The notes under the pieces: generated by a model
What the model was told of the DNA's origin: nothing
The model's input: the letters and a program-made list of their open reading frames with translations, nothing else
Database searches by the model: none
Part shown: one piece after another, positions 36,797 to 45,493 of the stretch
How the letters are laid out: each line of letters starts with the position of its first letter
Numbering within the stretch: the stretch's first letter is position 1
Assembly: GCA_023898705.1 (NCBI GenBank)
Contig: CP060235.1
Location: 186,001 to 250,000, forward strand
Direction: 5' to 3'
Source of the DNA: Alphaproteobacteria bacterium
GTDB lineage: Bacteria > Pseudomonadota > Alphaproteobacteria > CAJXXZ01 > 1604HC
Length of the DNA: 64,000 nt
Position numbers and translations under genes: made by a program

Positions 36797-36878
36797 ATAA
36801 CTCCTTTATTTCGGTTATTTTATACCTTTACCTCTAAATTGCAACCTTTTTTTAATCTTTTTTTATGTATATTTTTAC

Positions 36879-39800
36879 ATGGCATTCGGTGATGTCTTTT
36901 TTGATCTTGATACACTTGAAGATTCTCTTAATCTAGATGAGGACTGGAATGATGTATATGCATCCCAAGTCAAAATGTTTAAAGAAGTTGATGGTAAGCG
37001 AGTTGCAACCTTAGAACATGATGATTGGAAACCTGCTACGGTTGAGGAAGCATTGTATAATTTGCACTATGGATTAGTAGCAGAATGTGAAATTACAGAA
37101 TCATTAAATGAGCCATTTATAATTAAGGGTGAAGTATCTTTCTTACACAAAAAAGAAAATTTAATTGGCGAGAAGTTGCACTTTCGTCTAAACATGTCAC
37201 AGCCGGACAATGATATGAAATATTGGCATGGCATTATCAATAAATGGACTTATATTGGCATTAGAGCATTTAACTTCTTTAAAGATAAGCATAAAAGATA
37301 TGTTTATGAATTTGAGTTAATACCAGAACTCATGTTTAAATTAAATAAACGTAGAAGCAGAATTGTATTCCCAACAGATCAGGATGCTCAAACTTCGAAA
37401 AATGAAGATGCAAAATTAAGTCGAAATAAATTGATGGATATTATCATCGATCAACTTATTAAAGCAAACAGCATAGCATTGAAAGATCCAGAAAACACAG
37501 AGCGCAAAAAAGAAATGAAGCAAATTGCTGAACATTATGCATACAGAAAAGAGAAAGTATTTCAAGAATTGCAAACAAGAGCAAAAACAAAAATTACTAG
37601 GGAAAATAAAGATGGAAAAATGAAAGTAGATACTCTTACAGTCCCAGCTGCAGTGGAAATGCAAATGACTATAATTGATGCTATTTATCGTGAAAATGCT
37701 TTTAAAAATCCCGTAAGCAAATATTTAAATTATGAAAATAAGACCGAGCTAGCTGAAGAACAAATTGAATTGCCAGAATATATTGTGCAATACGATGAAA
37801 CTGATTGGGAATTGTTACAAAGATTATGTAGAGAATTTGGAATATACTATTGTTTTGAACATACAGATGTTCATTCCGGTATTATATTTTATACTAATCC
37901 TGAAAAAGGCAAGAAATTCAAGACATATGAAGGATACGGAAAAATTATCAAAGAGCCTGATGAGATCAAGAAAGAGAATCTAGCAACTCCAATAATTGTT
38001 AGAAAAGGTAAGCCAACCCCAGGCAAAATTTCCGCTCCCCCACCTGCACAACCAACTCAACAAGATGATAAACAAAAAACGAAACCAGCTCCTAATCATG
38101 AGTATTTATCTGATGGCAATTATCCTGATGCAGATCAAATAAAAGCTTTGGATAGTTATAATCAGTTTACCTTGATGGATGTAAAGAAAGTATTCAAACC
38201 CGGAGATCCATTTACAGACTCGCGCCCGTTATTTTATACAAAGTTAGGAGAAGATTTCGAAAATGATAAATACATCACAAAGTGGCACGAGGTGTACACT
38301 CTCGTTCCTGATATGTCAGACCTTTACGGATACAACCCTGATTACGACCCTGAAAAACGCAATGTACTTTTAGAGAATATCAATTCAGATGCGAATAAAT
38401 CCTCCACTGACTCTAGCTCTTCCGGATCCGGTACTGATTCAGCTGAAGATTCACAAGCGGCATCCAATCCAAATTATTACTCTGAGACTCTTACTTCTGA
38501 AGATAAAATGAAGCGTCATCAAGAATTTTACAATCAGTACAAAACCCATACTGAAAAGGAGTATCATGCCGAAACTTATAGGCAAGAAGTGAGCCCTGGT
38601 TATAAATTCGTACTTACCAATCATCCAGATAAAGAGATGAATGGACAATATTATGTAAAGCGAGTTACACATAAAATGTTTTACGAGAAAATTCCAAATA
38701 GCAATGAAATGAAAGTGCAATATTACAACAGTGCCGTGTTTGCCAAAATAGATCAGCCATTTAAAGTCATGCCTACTCCTGTGAGAAAAATACTTGGAGT
38801 ACAAACTGGTATTGTTGTTGGAGGTAAGGATCAGCAAATCTATACTAACAATCTTGGACAAGTTAAAGTCTATTTTCATTGGGATAGCAACAGGAAAAAA
38901 CTTACCGAAGGGGAGATGTTACAACAAGCTATATGGATTCGTGTAGCTCAATGGGGTGGAAGTGGAAACGGTTGGGGAGGTTTTTTTGTGCCGCGAGTGG
39001 GACAGGAAGTACTGATTTCGTTCGAAAACGGTAATCCGCATTATCCTATAGTAATTGGTTGTTTGTACAATCGAGCCAATTTACCTCCATATAACCTTGT
39101 CGAGGATGAAGAGTCAGTAGTTTCAAAGACCGGGATAAAGACGCAATCTCTTAAAGAAACTCAAGAAGGGGAAGAAGTACAATTTAATGAATTTGTGTTT
39201 GAAGATAAAGCAGATGAAGAAAAAATTTACTTACACGCTGCTAAAAATTTCGAAAAAGTAATTGAAGATTCAGAAACGGTACAAATAGTTAATAATCACA
39301 GTATATCCATATTAAAAGGTAATAAATTACTCGAATTTACTGGTGAGTCAGAAGATAATGAAGAAGTTGTACAAAACTATACTACTACAATGAAAAATGG
39401 AAAAATTTCTACTGAAATTACAAAAGGTGATTGTCAGTTAAAGTTAACAGATGGCAATAAAGCACAAGAAATCACAAAAGGTAATTATAATTTAACTTTG
39501 ACAGAAGGTGACAAAGTACAAAAAATTGAAAAAGGTAAATATGAAATATACGTGCAAGATAACTTTAAATCTACAATTGATGGAGAATCGACTGAAGAAA
39601 TAGATGGAGATACAAAGCTAACTATTAAAACTGGAAGTTATACTATCTTATTAAAAGGCGGAAATTTAGAAATTAGTGCTAATGACATATCTCATACATC
39701 AAAAGGTAATATGACTATTAAAGTTGGAGGAAACCTATCTTTTGAATCTACAGGAAATATTAGTCTAAAAGCAAAAGGTAACTTGACTATGGAAGGTAGT

Positions 39801-39887
39801 ACTCTTAGTGCCAAAGGTTCAGTCAGCTCAGAAATAAAAGGTGGTTCAGTTGTTAAAATTGCAGGAGCATTAATTAAATTAAATTGA
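36879..39887 (+). CDS. vgrG: VgrG (TssI), type VI secretion spike protein, unusually long
   Basis: VgrG trimerises as the T6SS spike. At 1002 residues it exceeds the usual ~600-750. The N-terminal gp27-like part includes FIIKGEVSFLH, WHGIINKWTYI, YEFELIPEL and YDETDWELLQRLCREFGIYY. It is interrupted by a Lys/Glu-rich helical insert (about 170-265), a Pro/Gln-rich linker (~390) and a Ser-rich linker (~505-525). The OB-fold (~640-740) is canonical: LGQVKVYFHWD, AIWIRVAQWGG, FFVPRVGQEVLISF, GNPHYPIVIG. The C-terminus is a repetitive beta-prism/helix (EITKGDCQLKLTDGN-type units) with no added enzymatic domain evident. It lacks an obvious ribosome-binding site. tssL-tssM lie 20 kb away. Confidence 0.93.
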   Translation: MAFGDVFFDLDTLEDSLNLDEDWNDVYASQVKMFKEVDGKRVATLEHDDWKPATVEEALYNLHYGLVAECEITESLNEPFIIKGEVSFLHKKENLIGEKLHFRLNMSQPDNDMKYWHGIINKWTYIGIRAFNFFKDKHKRYVYEFELIPELMFKLNKRRSRIVFPTDQDAQTSKNEDAKLSRNKLMDIIIDQLIKANSIALKDPENTERKKEMKQIAEHYAYRKEKVFQELQTRAKTKITRENKDGKMKVDTLTVPAAVEMQMTIIDAIYRENAFKNPVSKYLNYENKTELAEEQIELPEYIVQYDETDWELLQRLCREFGIYYCFEHTDVHSGIIFYTNPEKGKKFKTYEGYGKIIKEPDEIKKENLATPIIVRKGKPTPGKISAPPPAQPTQQDDKQKTKPAPNHEYLSDGNYPDADQIKALDSYNQFTLMDVKKVFKPGDPFTDSRPLFYTKLGEDFENDKYITKWHEVYTLVPDMSDLYGYNPDYDPEKRNVLLENINSDANKSSTDSSSSGSGTDSAEDSQAASNPNYYSETLTSEDKMKRHQEFYNQYKTHTEKEYHAETYRQEVSPGYKFVLTNHPDKEMNGQYYVKRVTHKMFYEKIPNSNEMKVQYYNSAVFAKIDQPFKVMPTPVRKILGVQTGIVVGGKDQQIYTNNLGQVKVYFHWDSNRKKLTEGEMLQQAIWIRVAQWGGSGNGWGGFFVPRVGQEVLISFENGNPHYPIVIGCLYNRANLPPYNLVEDEESVVSKTGIKTQSLKETQEGEEVQFNEFVFEDKADEEKIYLHAAKNFEKVIEDSETVQIVNNHSISILKGNKLLEFTGESEDNEEVVQNYTTTMKNGKISTEITKGDCQLKLTDGNKAQEITKGNYNLTLTEGDKVQKIEKGKYEIYVQDNFKSTIDGESTEEIDGDTKLTIKTGSYTILLKGGNLEISANDISHTSKGNMTIKVGGNLSFESTGNISLKAKGNLTMEGSTLSAKGSVSSEIKGGSVVKIAGALIKLN

Positions 39888-40086
39888 ACCATAATTAATA
39901 AATTAAGCCGTAATTTTTGAATATATTGCGATTGAAAAAGGTTGTGATTAAATCTGATCATTCAGAAGAAGGATGCTTTTGTTATCACATGTTTGGTGGT
40001 CAAGCTAGTAGGGTGTTATAGAGTTAGGCTGTTTAATAACCAAGTTTATAGTTTGATTGGGACAACAGTAAGAACAGAGGTGCATT

Positions 40087-40105
40087 AAAAAAAGGGAACT
40101 GTTCC
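40087..40105 (-). terminator. Candidate intrinsic terminator of rsmE
   Basis: On the minus strand GGAA-CAG-TTCC is followed by C and seven T residues, starting at the last base of the rsmE stop codon. The stem is only 4-5 bp, but the T-tract is good. The space 39888-40086 otherwise holds no convincing gene. Confidence 0.4.
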
Positions 40106-40734
40106 TATATCTTAAATAAACTTAATGCTGTACAAACAGCGGTTTCAGCTCTTAAAATATTTTGGTGTATGTTAATTTGTTTATAGCAACTCAATTTTTC
40201 CAAATCGTTTGCTGACCAACCACCCTCTGGTCCTATGAGTATGCCATCAGCATTCCAAAATTGTACTTCTTGCTCACATTTATTTGCGATGATCCAATGA
40301 TATTTTGGCAACATTTCTAAACTGATATTCATATGTAGTTTAGGTATTCCAATTCTATTACATTGTTCCGCAGATTCGATACAAATTTTTTTGAGACGGT
40401 CTACTCTATGGTAATTATGATTAACTCGTTCAGTTTTCAGTAGAAAGATTTCCTCGGCGCCTAATTCAGTTGCTTTTGCAATTGCAATTTCTAATCTATT
40501 GGGTCTAATGAAGCTGATACCAATCTTTGGCAACTTATTGCATTGTTTTTCTCTAACCAATTTAACTATATTGACGTATGGAAATACTACTTTGGCTTCA
40601 AATTCTTTACTGTCGTCAAAAATATTGATGAAAGAATTATCCACAACCCTCATAACATTCTTCAAATAATGTACTTGATCGGAATCCAATTTAACAAAAT
40701 CGGAATTTAGTGCTTCTATGTATAACCTAATCAT
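40105..40734 (-). CDS. rsmE: 16S rRNA (uracil1498-N3)-methyltransferase
   Basis: RsmE is a SPOUT-family methyltransferase acting on U1498 of 16S rRNA. The 209-residue protein has the N-terminal PUA-like start (MIRLYIEAL, VHYLKNVMRV). The deep-knot SAM site appears as AIAKATELGAEEIFLLKTERV, then ILIGPEGGWSANDLE and ILRAETAVCTAL. It is slightly shorter than the usual ~240. It is on the same strand as priA, 64 nt downstream of it, and could be co-transcribed. Confidence 0.93.
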   Translation of the reverse strand: MIRLYIEALNSDFVKLDSDQVHYLKNVMRVVDNSFINIFDDSKEFEAKVVFPYVNIVKLVREKQCNKLPKIGISFIRPNRLEIAIAKATELGAEEIFLLKTERVNHNYHRVDRLKKICIESAEQCNRIGIPKLHMNISLEMLPKYHWIIANKCEQEVQFWNADGILIGPEGGWSANDLEKLSCYKQINIHQNILRAETAVCTALSLFKI

Positions 40735-40798
40735 TTTGTTCTGATTTTAATATGTTAAGCTTTTCACTGCAATCAGTGGGTTTATTGATAAATCTACG

Positions 40799-42934
40799 CT
40801 AAAAAAATGTTTGGGGATCAACATCGATTGTAAGTTTTATGCCTTTAAAGACTCGAATTTGCTTTATCCATTGGTGTAATTGTGGTTGGGGAAAGGATTT
40901 TTTGTCGAAAAAAAATAGATAATGCCATCTGTATTTATTCTTATACCTGTGTAGTTCAGTTGGTGTAGGTCCTATAATGTTAACTCCATTTATTCGAGGA
41001 AGACTTAGTCTATTGACAAATTCTTCTAGTACTAGTTCCGATGAGCCTGAGATGATTAATCTTATGATTCTACTAAATGGTGGAAAATAGTGCTGTTTTC
41101 TCAGGCTTAGTTCATTATTAATAAGTAATTCTGTATTATTATCCGCTATTGCTTTCAGAATTATATTGTTAACGTCAAAAGTTTGTATTACCACTGATCC
41201 AGGCTTTTCAGCTCTTCCACATCTTCCCTTAACTTGTGAAATTAACTGATAAATTCTTTCAGCGCTTCTAAAATCTCCACTATTCATACCAACATCTGCT
41301 TGTATAATCCCTACTAATGTCAGATTTGGGAAATGGCATCCCTGTGATAAAATTTGTGTTCCTATCAATATATCAATATTTCCATTTGACATACTTTGCA
41401 TAATTTCTTCCATATCATTTATATTGTCACTACTAAGTAGGGCTATATTATTTTCAGGAAATAATTTACTGATTTGTTTATGTATTTTTTCTATGCCAAC
41501 TCCATAAAATTGCCATTCACACTCTTTGCAAGAGTAGCAGGAAGTCGGAAGTGGCTTTTTTTGTCCACAATAGCTACATTGTGTATAATTATCGGAAAAA
41601 AATACTAGTCCTGCTGTGCATGCATTGCATAATAATCTGTTTTTGCATTTTCCGCAGTAAATGTGAGTAGCAAATCCCTTTCTATTTAGAAATAGCAAAA
41701 CTTGTTCTTTATTTTTGAGTGTATTACACATTTGTGCATACAATTCACATGATAACCACGGAGGCAATTTATTATTTGTTTGATCTGATGTTTTTATGTT
41801 CTTATCGTTTATACTATCTTGTTTTATATCGATGAGTTTAATTTTTAAATTATGCGTTATTGTTCTAGATAATTTTACCAACTCATATGTTCCACTAGAT
41901 GCATTATATAATGTTTCCATTGATGGAGTGGCAGAAACCAATATGATAGGTATATTTTCCTTGTAAGCCCTTAAAATGGCTACATCTTTAGCATTATATA
42001 AGATTCCACTTTCTTGTTTATAGGTTGTGGAGTGTTCCTCATCTACTATAATCAAACCTAAATTTGTAAAGGGTAGCCATAACGCTGACCGTACCCCCAA
42101 AACCACTCCCTGCTCTCCATCGATAGCCCAATCCCATACAGACTGTTTACATGAGCTATACCATCTATACGGATAAAATCCAAATCGTTTGAAGAATCTT
42201 TCTCTTAGTTGGATTGTGAGTGAAATTTCTGGTACTAAAATTAGAACTTGTTTTTTTTCTTTAAGAAGTTTATCTACAACTTCAAAATAAACATCTGTTT
42301 TACCAGATCCAGTAGACCCATGTAATAAATACACTTTATATTGTCTTGTATCACTTAAGGCTTTGATTGCTTCAAGCTGGTCTACGGAAAAGAATTTATG
42401 GTCCATTTGCTTATGTGACGTGGGAAAAGATATAGATTTACATCTTCCGATTTTAATCATGGATTTTAATTCATTCCAATGCATATTTAACATTTCGATT
42501 GGGTAACAATTTGATTCTGTATTGATATTTGAATTCTGAGGTTGATAACCACGTAAGTTGTCGTATGCTGGGTCGCTAGATGAATTAGCACTATGTGATT
42601 CTAATAGTAGATAACCAGGTTTTCGGTTTTTTTCAGAGGATAAAACCATTTTTAACAATTGATTTAACGGTATCATATTATATGCAGCTACTAATCTTAG
42701 CCACAATAATGTAGTAGGTTGTAAAGTTTCTAATCGGACGTGATCTATATTTTTTAAATTATCACATTCATGTTGCTCAACTTGAATACATTCTAAAACC
42801 AATCCAATTGCTTTTTTGTTGCGTACATCTACTTCAACAAATGTTCCGATAGTTATTGGGCAGTTGCTTGTATAGCTATATAGTTGATCATTTGTCCAGG
42901 CATGTGGCAGTAGTACATCAACCTTAAAAATCAT
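40799..42934 (-). CDS. priA: Primosomal replication restart helicase PriA
   Basis: PriA reloads the replisome at collapsed forks. The 711-residue product from ATG 42934 has the N-terminal 3'-binding domain (DVLLPHAWTNDQLYSY), Walker A GSTGSGKTDVY, LVPEISLT, Walker B IIVDEEHSTTYKQ and LVSATPS. The zinc-binding cysteines lie in CGKCKNRLLCNAC and CSYCGQ...CYSCKEC, and helicase motifs GTQILSQGCHFPN and QVKGRCGR follow. A TTG at 42946 adds four residues. The start overlaps the end of the upstream bitopic protein by 11 nt. Confidence 0.96.
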   Translation of the reverse strand: MIFKVDVLLPHAWTNDQLYSYTSNCPITIGTFVEVDVRNKKAIGLVLECIQVEQHECDNLKNIDHVRLETLQPTTLLWLRLVAAYNMIPLNQLLKMVLSSEKNRKPGYLLLESHSANSSSDPAYDNLRGYQPQNSNINTESNCYPIEMLNMHWNELKSMIKIGRCKSISFPTSHKQMDHKFFSVDQLEAIKALSDTRQYKVYLLHGSTGSGKTDVYFEVVDKLLKEKKQVLILVPEISLTIQLRERFFKRFGFYPYRWYSSCKQSVWDWAIDGEQGVVLGVRSALWLPFTNLGLIIVDEEHSTTYKQESGILYNAKDVAILRAYKENIPIILVSATPSMETLYNASSGTYELVKLSRTITHNLKIKLIDIKQDSINDKNIKTSDQTNNKLPPWLSCELYAQMCNTLKNKEQVLLFLNRKGFATHIYCGKCKNRLLCNACTAGLVFFSDNYTQCSYCGQKKPLPTSCYSCKECEWQFYGVGIEKIHKQISKLFPENNIALLSSDNINDMEEIMQSMSNGNIDILIGTQILSQGCHFPNLTLVGIIQADVGMNSGDFRSAERIYQLISQVKGRCGRAEKPGSVVIQTFDVNNIILKAIADNNTELLINNELSLRKQHYFPPFSRIIRLIISGSSELVLEEFVNRLSLPRINGVNIIGPTPTELHRYKNKYRWHYLFFFDKKSFPQPQLHQWIKQIRVFKGIKLTIDVDPQTFF

Positions 42935-43607
42935 ATTGTGGCTCAACAGTTATTGTTTGGCCTATAAATATTTTATAAGATTTGGACAATCCGAAGTTAG
43001 ACAGTTGTACTACAACAAAGGAATTATTTACAGTCTCAACTGACATATTATTAGGTAATGTATCGTGAATTGAGTACCATTTTTCATTTAAGCAGAAATA
43101 ATACTCATCTGCTTTCTTGAATATACCTGATAGATTAATTTTGACAGGTTCAAATGAAGTTTTTAAGTTTAAAGTCTGATTAGGCAAAAGTGAACTTAAG
43201 GTGAGATGTAGATATACACATGTATTTTTTCCATCGTTAACAATTTTTTCTATCAAAATATTGCCAAATGGTAAAGAAGAAATTATGTTGCTTAAATTAT
43301 GAGCATCTGCGGATTGTAACAACAAATAATACTGAATATACCCATCATGTTCAAATTTAGTGAGCAGTTTCATTTTTATATTATGCTCTAAAAACCAAAC
43401 GTATATATCTTGTATGTTGATATTATGACACTTTTGCCAAACATTTTTTGTAGAATTAATAAAATCCAACGTATGCGATAAATTCAGCATAGATCTTGTT
43501 TTGGATTCAAAAGTCTTACTTATATGAGTAACCTGAAAATAACTGGTTAAACAGTACAAAAATGACAAAATAGAAAAGCCATAAAATACAAAACGATAAT
43601 CAAGCAC
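42924..43607 (-). CDS. Bitopic inner-membrane protein, possible PilO/PilP (GspM/GspC)-like component
   Basis: I do not recognise this 227-residue protein by motif. It begins with GTG 43607, has one N-terminal membrane segment (FVFYGFSILSFLYCLTSYF, ~6-24) and a short helical region. Next comes an alpha/beta module (MKLLTKFEHDGYIQYYLLLQS, then ILIEKIVND) resembling the periplasmic ferredoxin-like fold of PilO/GspM. The C-terminal strand-rich part (EKWYSIHDTLPNNMSVETVNNSFVVVQL) recalls the homology region of PilP/GspC. If correct it is a fused alignment-complex subunit of the dispersed pilus/secretion system. It overlaps priA by 11 nt. Confidence 0.4.
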   Translation of the reverse strand: MLDYRFVFYGFSILSFLYCLTSYFQVTHISKTFESKTRSMLNLSHTLDFINSTKNVWQKCHNINIQDIYVWFLEHNIKMKLLTKFEHDGYIQYYLLLQSADAHNLSNIISSLPFGNILIEKIVNDGKNTCVYLHLTLSSLLPNQTLNLKTSFEPVKINLSGIFKKADEYYFCLNEKWYSIHDTLPNNMSVETVNNSFVVVQLSNFGLSKSYKIFIGQTITVEPQYDF

Positions 43608-43758
43608 TTAAACAGATTCTAGTAATTTAGCCACCTCATTACAATATGCAAATTAATTATACTTTTGAAATATCTGATTTTGTTAGGTAAATCAATTCAT
43701 ATACTTGTAATTTTATAATAGTAATGGCTGTAAGTTGGATCATTCTTCAATATAGATC

Positions 43759-43786
43759 TTGGATTTTTATTGTAAATGTGTACAAT
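43759..43786 (+). promoter_or_regulatory. Candidate promoter of tRNA-Cys
   Basis: TTGGAT and TACAAT are separated by 16 nt, a reasonable match to sigma-70 -35 and -10 elements. The -10 ends 9 nt before the mature tRNA 5' end. The rest of 43608-43758 shows nothing else I can name. Confidence 0.45.
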
Positions 43787-43795
43787 GGACTAGTT

Positions 43796-43867
43796 GGCCG
43801 AGTGGCAGAATGGTTTATGCAGAGGACTGCAAATCCTTGTATGTCGGTTCGATTCCGGTCTCGGCCT
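43796..43867 (+). tRNA. tRNA-Cys (GCA anticodon)
   Basis: The 72-nt cloverleaf has acceptor stem GGCCGAG/CTCGGCC with discriminator T, as usual for cysteine tRNAs. The anticodon stem AGGAC-type arm has loop CTGCAAA giving GCA, and the T-arm GTCGGTTCGATTCCGGT has one imperfect pair. CCA is not encoded. A promoter-like pair lies upstream and a hairpin with a T-run downstream. The gene lies in the 392-nt space between the bitopic protein gene and lepB. Confidence 0.95.
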
Positions 43868-43897
43868 TTTGTAAATTTCAAAATACAGTTTTTCTGA

Positions 43898-43930
43898 TTG
43901 TGTTTTTTATCGTGAAACACAAGGCTTTTT
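43898..43930 (+). terminator. Candidate intrinsic terminator after tRNA-Cys
   Basis: TTGTGTTT and AAACACAA form a perfect 8-bp stem with a 9-nt loop, followed by GGC and five T residues. It begins 31 nt after the tRNA 3' end and precedes lepB by about 70 nt. The low G+C of the stem limits confidence. Confidence 0.5.
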
Positions 43931-43999
43931 ATCTGTGATAGGGTTTGGAGTTACTTCTCTAACTAGATAATTTTTAAAAAATTTGGTACAAATTGATAA

Positions 44000-44782
44000 A
44001 TGCAGCAAGTTAAAAGAAAAAAAAATAATTTTTGGAGTTTGATCTTTATACTTTTATTGAGGGTGTTTGTTTTTGAACCATATATTGTTCCTTCAGAATC
44101 TATGTCCAGGACAATGGAAAATGGTGATATAGTCATAGGCACCAAGTGGGATTACGGATTTTCTAGACTTTCAATTCCTATTATAGGTCAATTTTTGCCA
44201 TTTTGGAAAAACAAAATTTTTGTTACAAATCCTAAGCGTGGTGATATAGTTTGTTTTTCTCTAGATAATGAGCACGCAAAGCTTTACACCAAGAGAGTAA
44301 TTGGAGTTGCAGGTGATGCTGTACAGCTGAAAAATGGTGTAATACATATCAATCATGTTCCTGTAAATCTGGAATATAAGGGTGAGTATGTCTTGCGTCA
44401 TGATAATAATAAATCAGAAATTATGGATGTGATGCAGGTAGTTCTGCCAAATCAAAAAAAATACGAAACGTTAAGGAAAAAATACGCTAATCTAACATAT
44501 ATGAATGTACTTTCTGATAATACAGAGGAATTTATAGTTCCAAAAGATCATGTGTTCTGTATGGGAGATAACATGCATTATTCATATGATTGCAGGTTTT
44601 TTGGATTTGCTCAATCTATTCCATGTAAAAATATAGTCGCTAGGCCTAGATTTGTTATTTTTGGATCTACTTCTAGAATACCTTACGAAAATAACTGGAT
44701 TAAGTGGATATTCAGACTTCCATACAGTGTTCTTTATAGTATAGTTCATCCAAATTGGGGTAGAATTGGAAAAATTATCTAA
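44000..44782 (+). CDS. lepB: Signal peptidase I
   Basis: LepB cleaves Sec and Tat signal peptides at the periplasmic face. The 260-residue protein has an N-terminal membrane anchor (FWSLIFILLLRVFVF, ~11-25), the catalytic serine box IVPSESMSRT, the lysine box LYTKRVIGVAGD and the late signature MGDNMHYSYDCRFFGF. It is likely needed for proteins such as the secreted 35471-36796 product. lepB-rnc is a conserved alphaproteobacterial pair: rnc starts inside its last 17 nt. Confidence 0.96.
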   Translation: MQQVKRKKNNFWSLIFILLLRVFVFEPYIVPSESMSRTMENGDIVIGTKWDYGFSRLSIPIIGQFLPFWKNKIFVTNPKRGDIVCFSLDNEHAKLYTKRVIGVAGDAVQLKNGVIHINHVPVNLEYKGEYVLRHDNNKSEIMDVMQVVLPNQKKYETLRKKYANLTYMNVLSDNTEEFIVPKDHVFCMGDNMHYSYDCRFFGFAQSIPCKNIVARPRFVIFGSTSRIPYENNWIKWIFRLPYSVLYSIVHPNWGRIGKII

Positions 44783-45434
44783 ATTTACCTTACAGCTTGA
44801 ACAAACCATCCATTACAAGTTTAATAATATTGCATTTGCTGAACATGCTTTAACACATCCAAGTTACCAAAAATCTAACTTTGAACTTTTAGAGTTTATG
44901 GGAGACAGAGTTCTAAATTTATGTGTTGCACAAATGATATGGAATGAAAAACATACCTCTGAGCGAGAGTGTGCCGAAAATTTAGCTACAAGGGTAAATA
45001 AATATGCATTGCTTGAAATAGCAAAGTTGTGGAAATTAGAGCGATGCGTACTCTTTACCGCTCCCAAAGAACAAATAAACACTATTTTGGTTGATGCGTG
45101 TGAAGCCATCATTGGTGCTGTATTTTTGGATGGAGGATGGAATAATAGTTATAAGATCATTGAGAGGGATTGGCCTAAGGACACGATGAGTTTTATTGAA
45201 TTGGATCCTAAATCTATTTTGCAAAAATGGACTCATAAAATGTCTCACGAATATAAATACACTCTAATTCACCAATCGGGTCCTGCGCATAATCCAAAGT
45301 ATACTGTAGAGCTTACAGTACACATTTATAAAACTATAGGTGTTAGCAATTCAATTCGTACTGCAGAAAAGAATGCTGCCTTGAAATTTTTGAAAAAGCA
45401 TACTGATTTATATAAAAAATATAGTAACGAGTAA
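44766..45434 (+). CDS. rnc: Ribonuclease III
   Basis: RNase III cleaves double-stranded RNA, including rRNA precursors. The 222-residue protein starts at TTG 44766, six bases after a GGGG-containing ribosome-binding site, inside lepB. The catalytic signature is ELLEFMGDRVL (usually ERLEFLGDRVL), with DACEAIIGAVFLDGGW carrying the second acidic cluster. The C-terminal dsRBD begins near PKSILQKWTHK and includes SIRTAEKNAALKFL. Pairing with lepB supports the assignment. Confidence 0.95.
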   Translation: MEKLSKFTLQLEQTIHYKFNNIAFAEHALTHPSYQKSNFELLEFMGDRVLNLCVAQMIWNEKHTSERECAENLATRVNKYALLEIAKLWKLERCVLFTAPKEQINTILVDACEAIIGAVFLDGGWNNSYKIIERDWPKDTMSFIELDPKSILQKWTHKMSHEYKYTLIHQSGPAHNPKYTVELTVHIYKTIGVSNSIRTAEKNAALKFLKKHTDLYKKYSNE

Positions 45435-45493
45435 ATTAACAATAGTTTATAAAATAATTGTATCAATTGGTGTTTAGGTCATACACTAAAGGT

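Noticed and set aside
39932..40021. A 29-codon TTG-started frame after vgrG
   Set aside because: There is no ribosome-binding site and no recognisable motif, and the length is close to chance. It could be a decayed remnant, but nothing supports it.
40637..40645. A second perfect DnaA box TTATCCACA
   Set aside because: It lies inside the rsmE coding sequence with no A+T-rich element or intergenic space around it. One such match in a 64-kb A+T-rich window is expected by chance.
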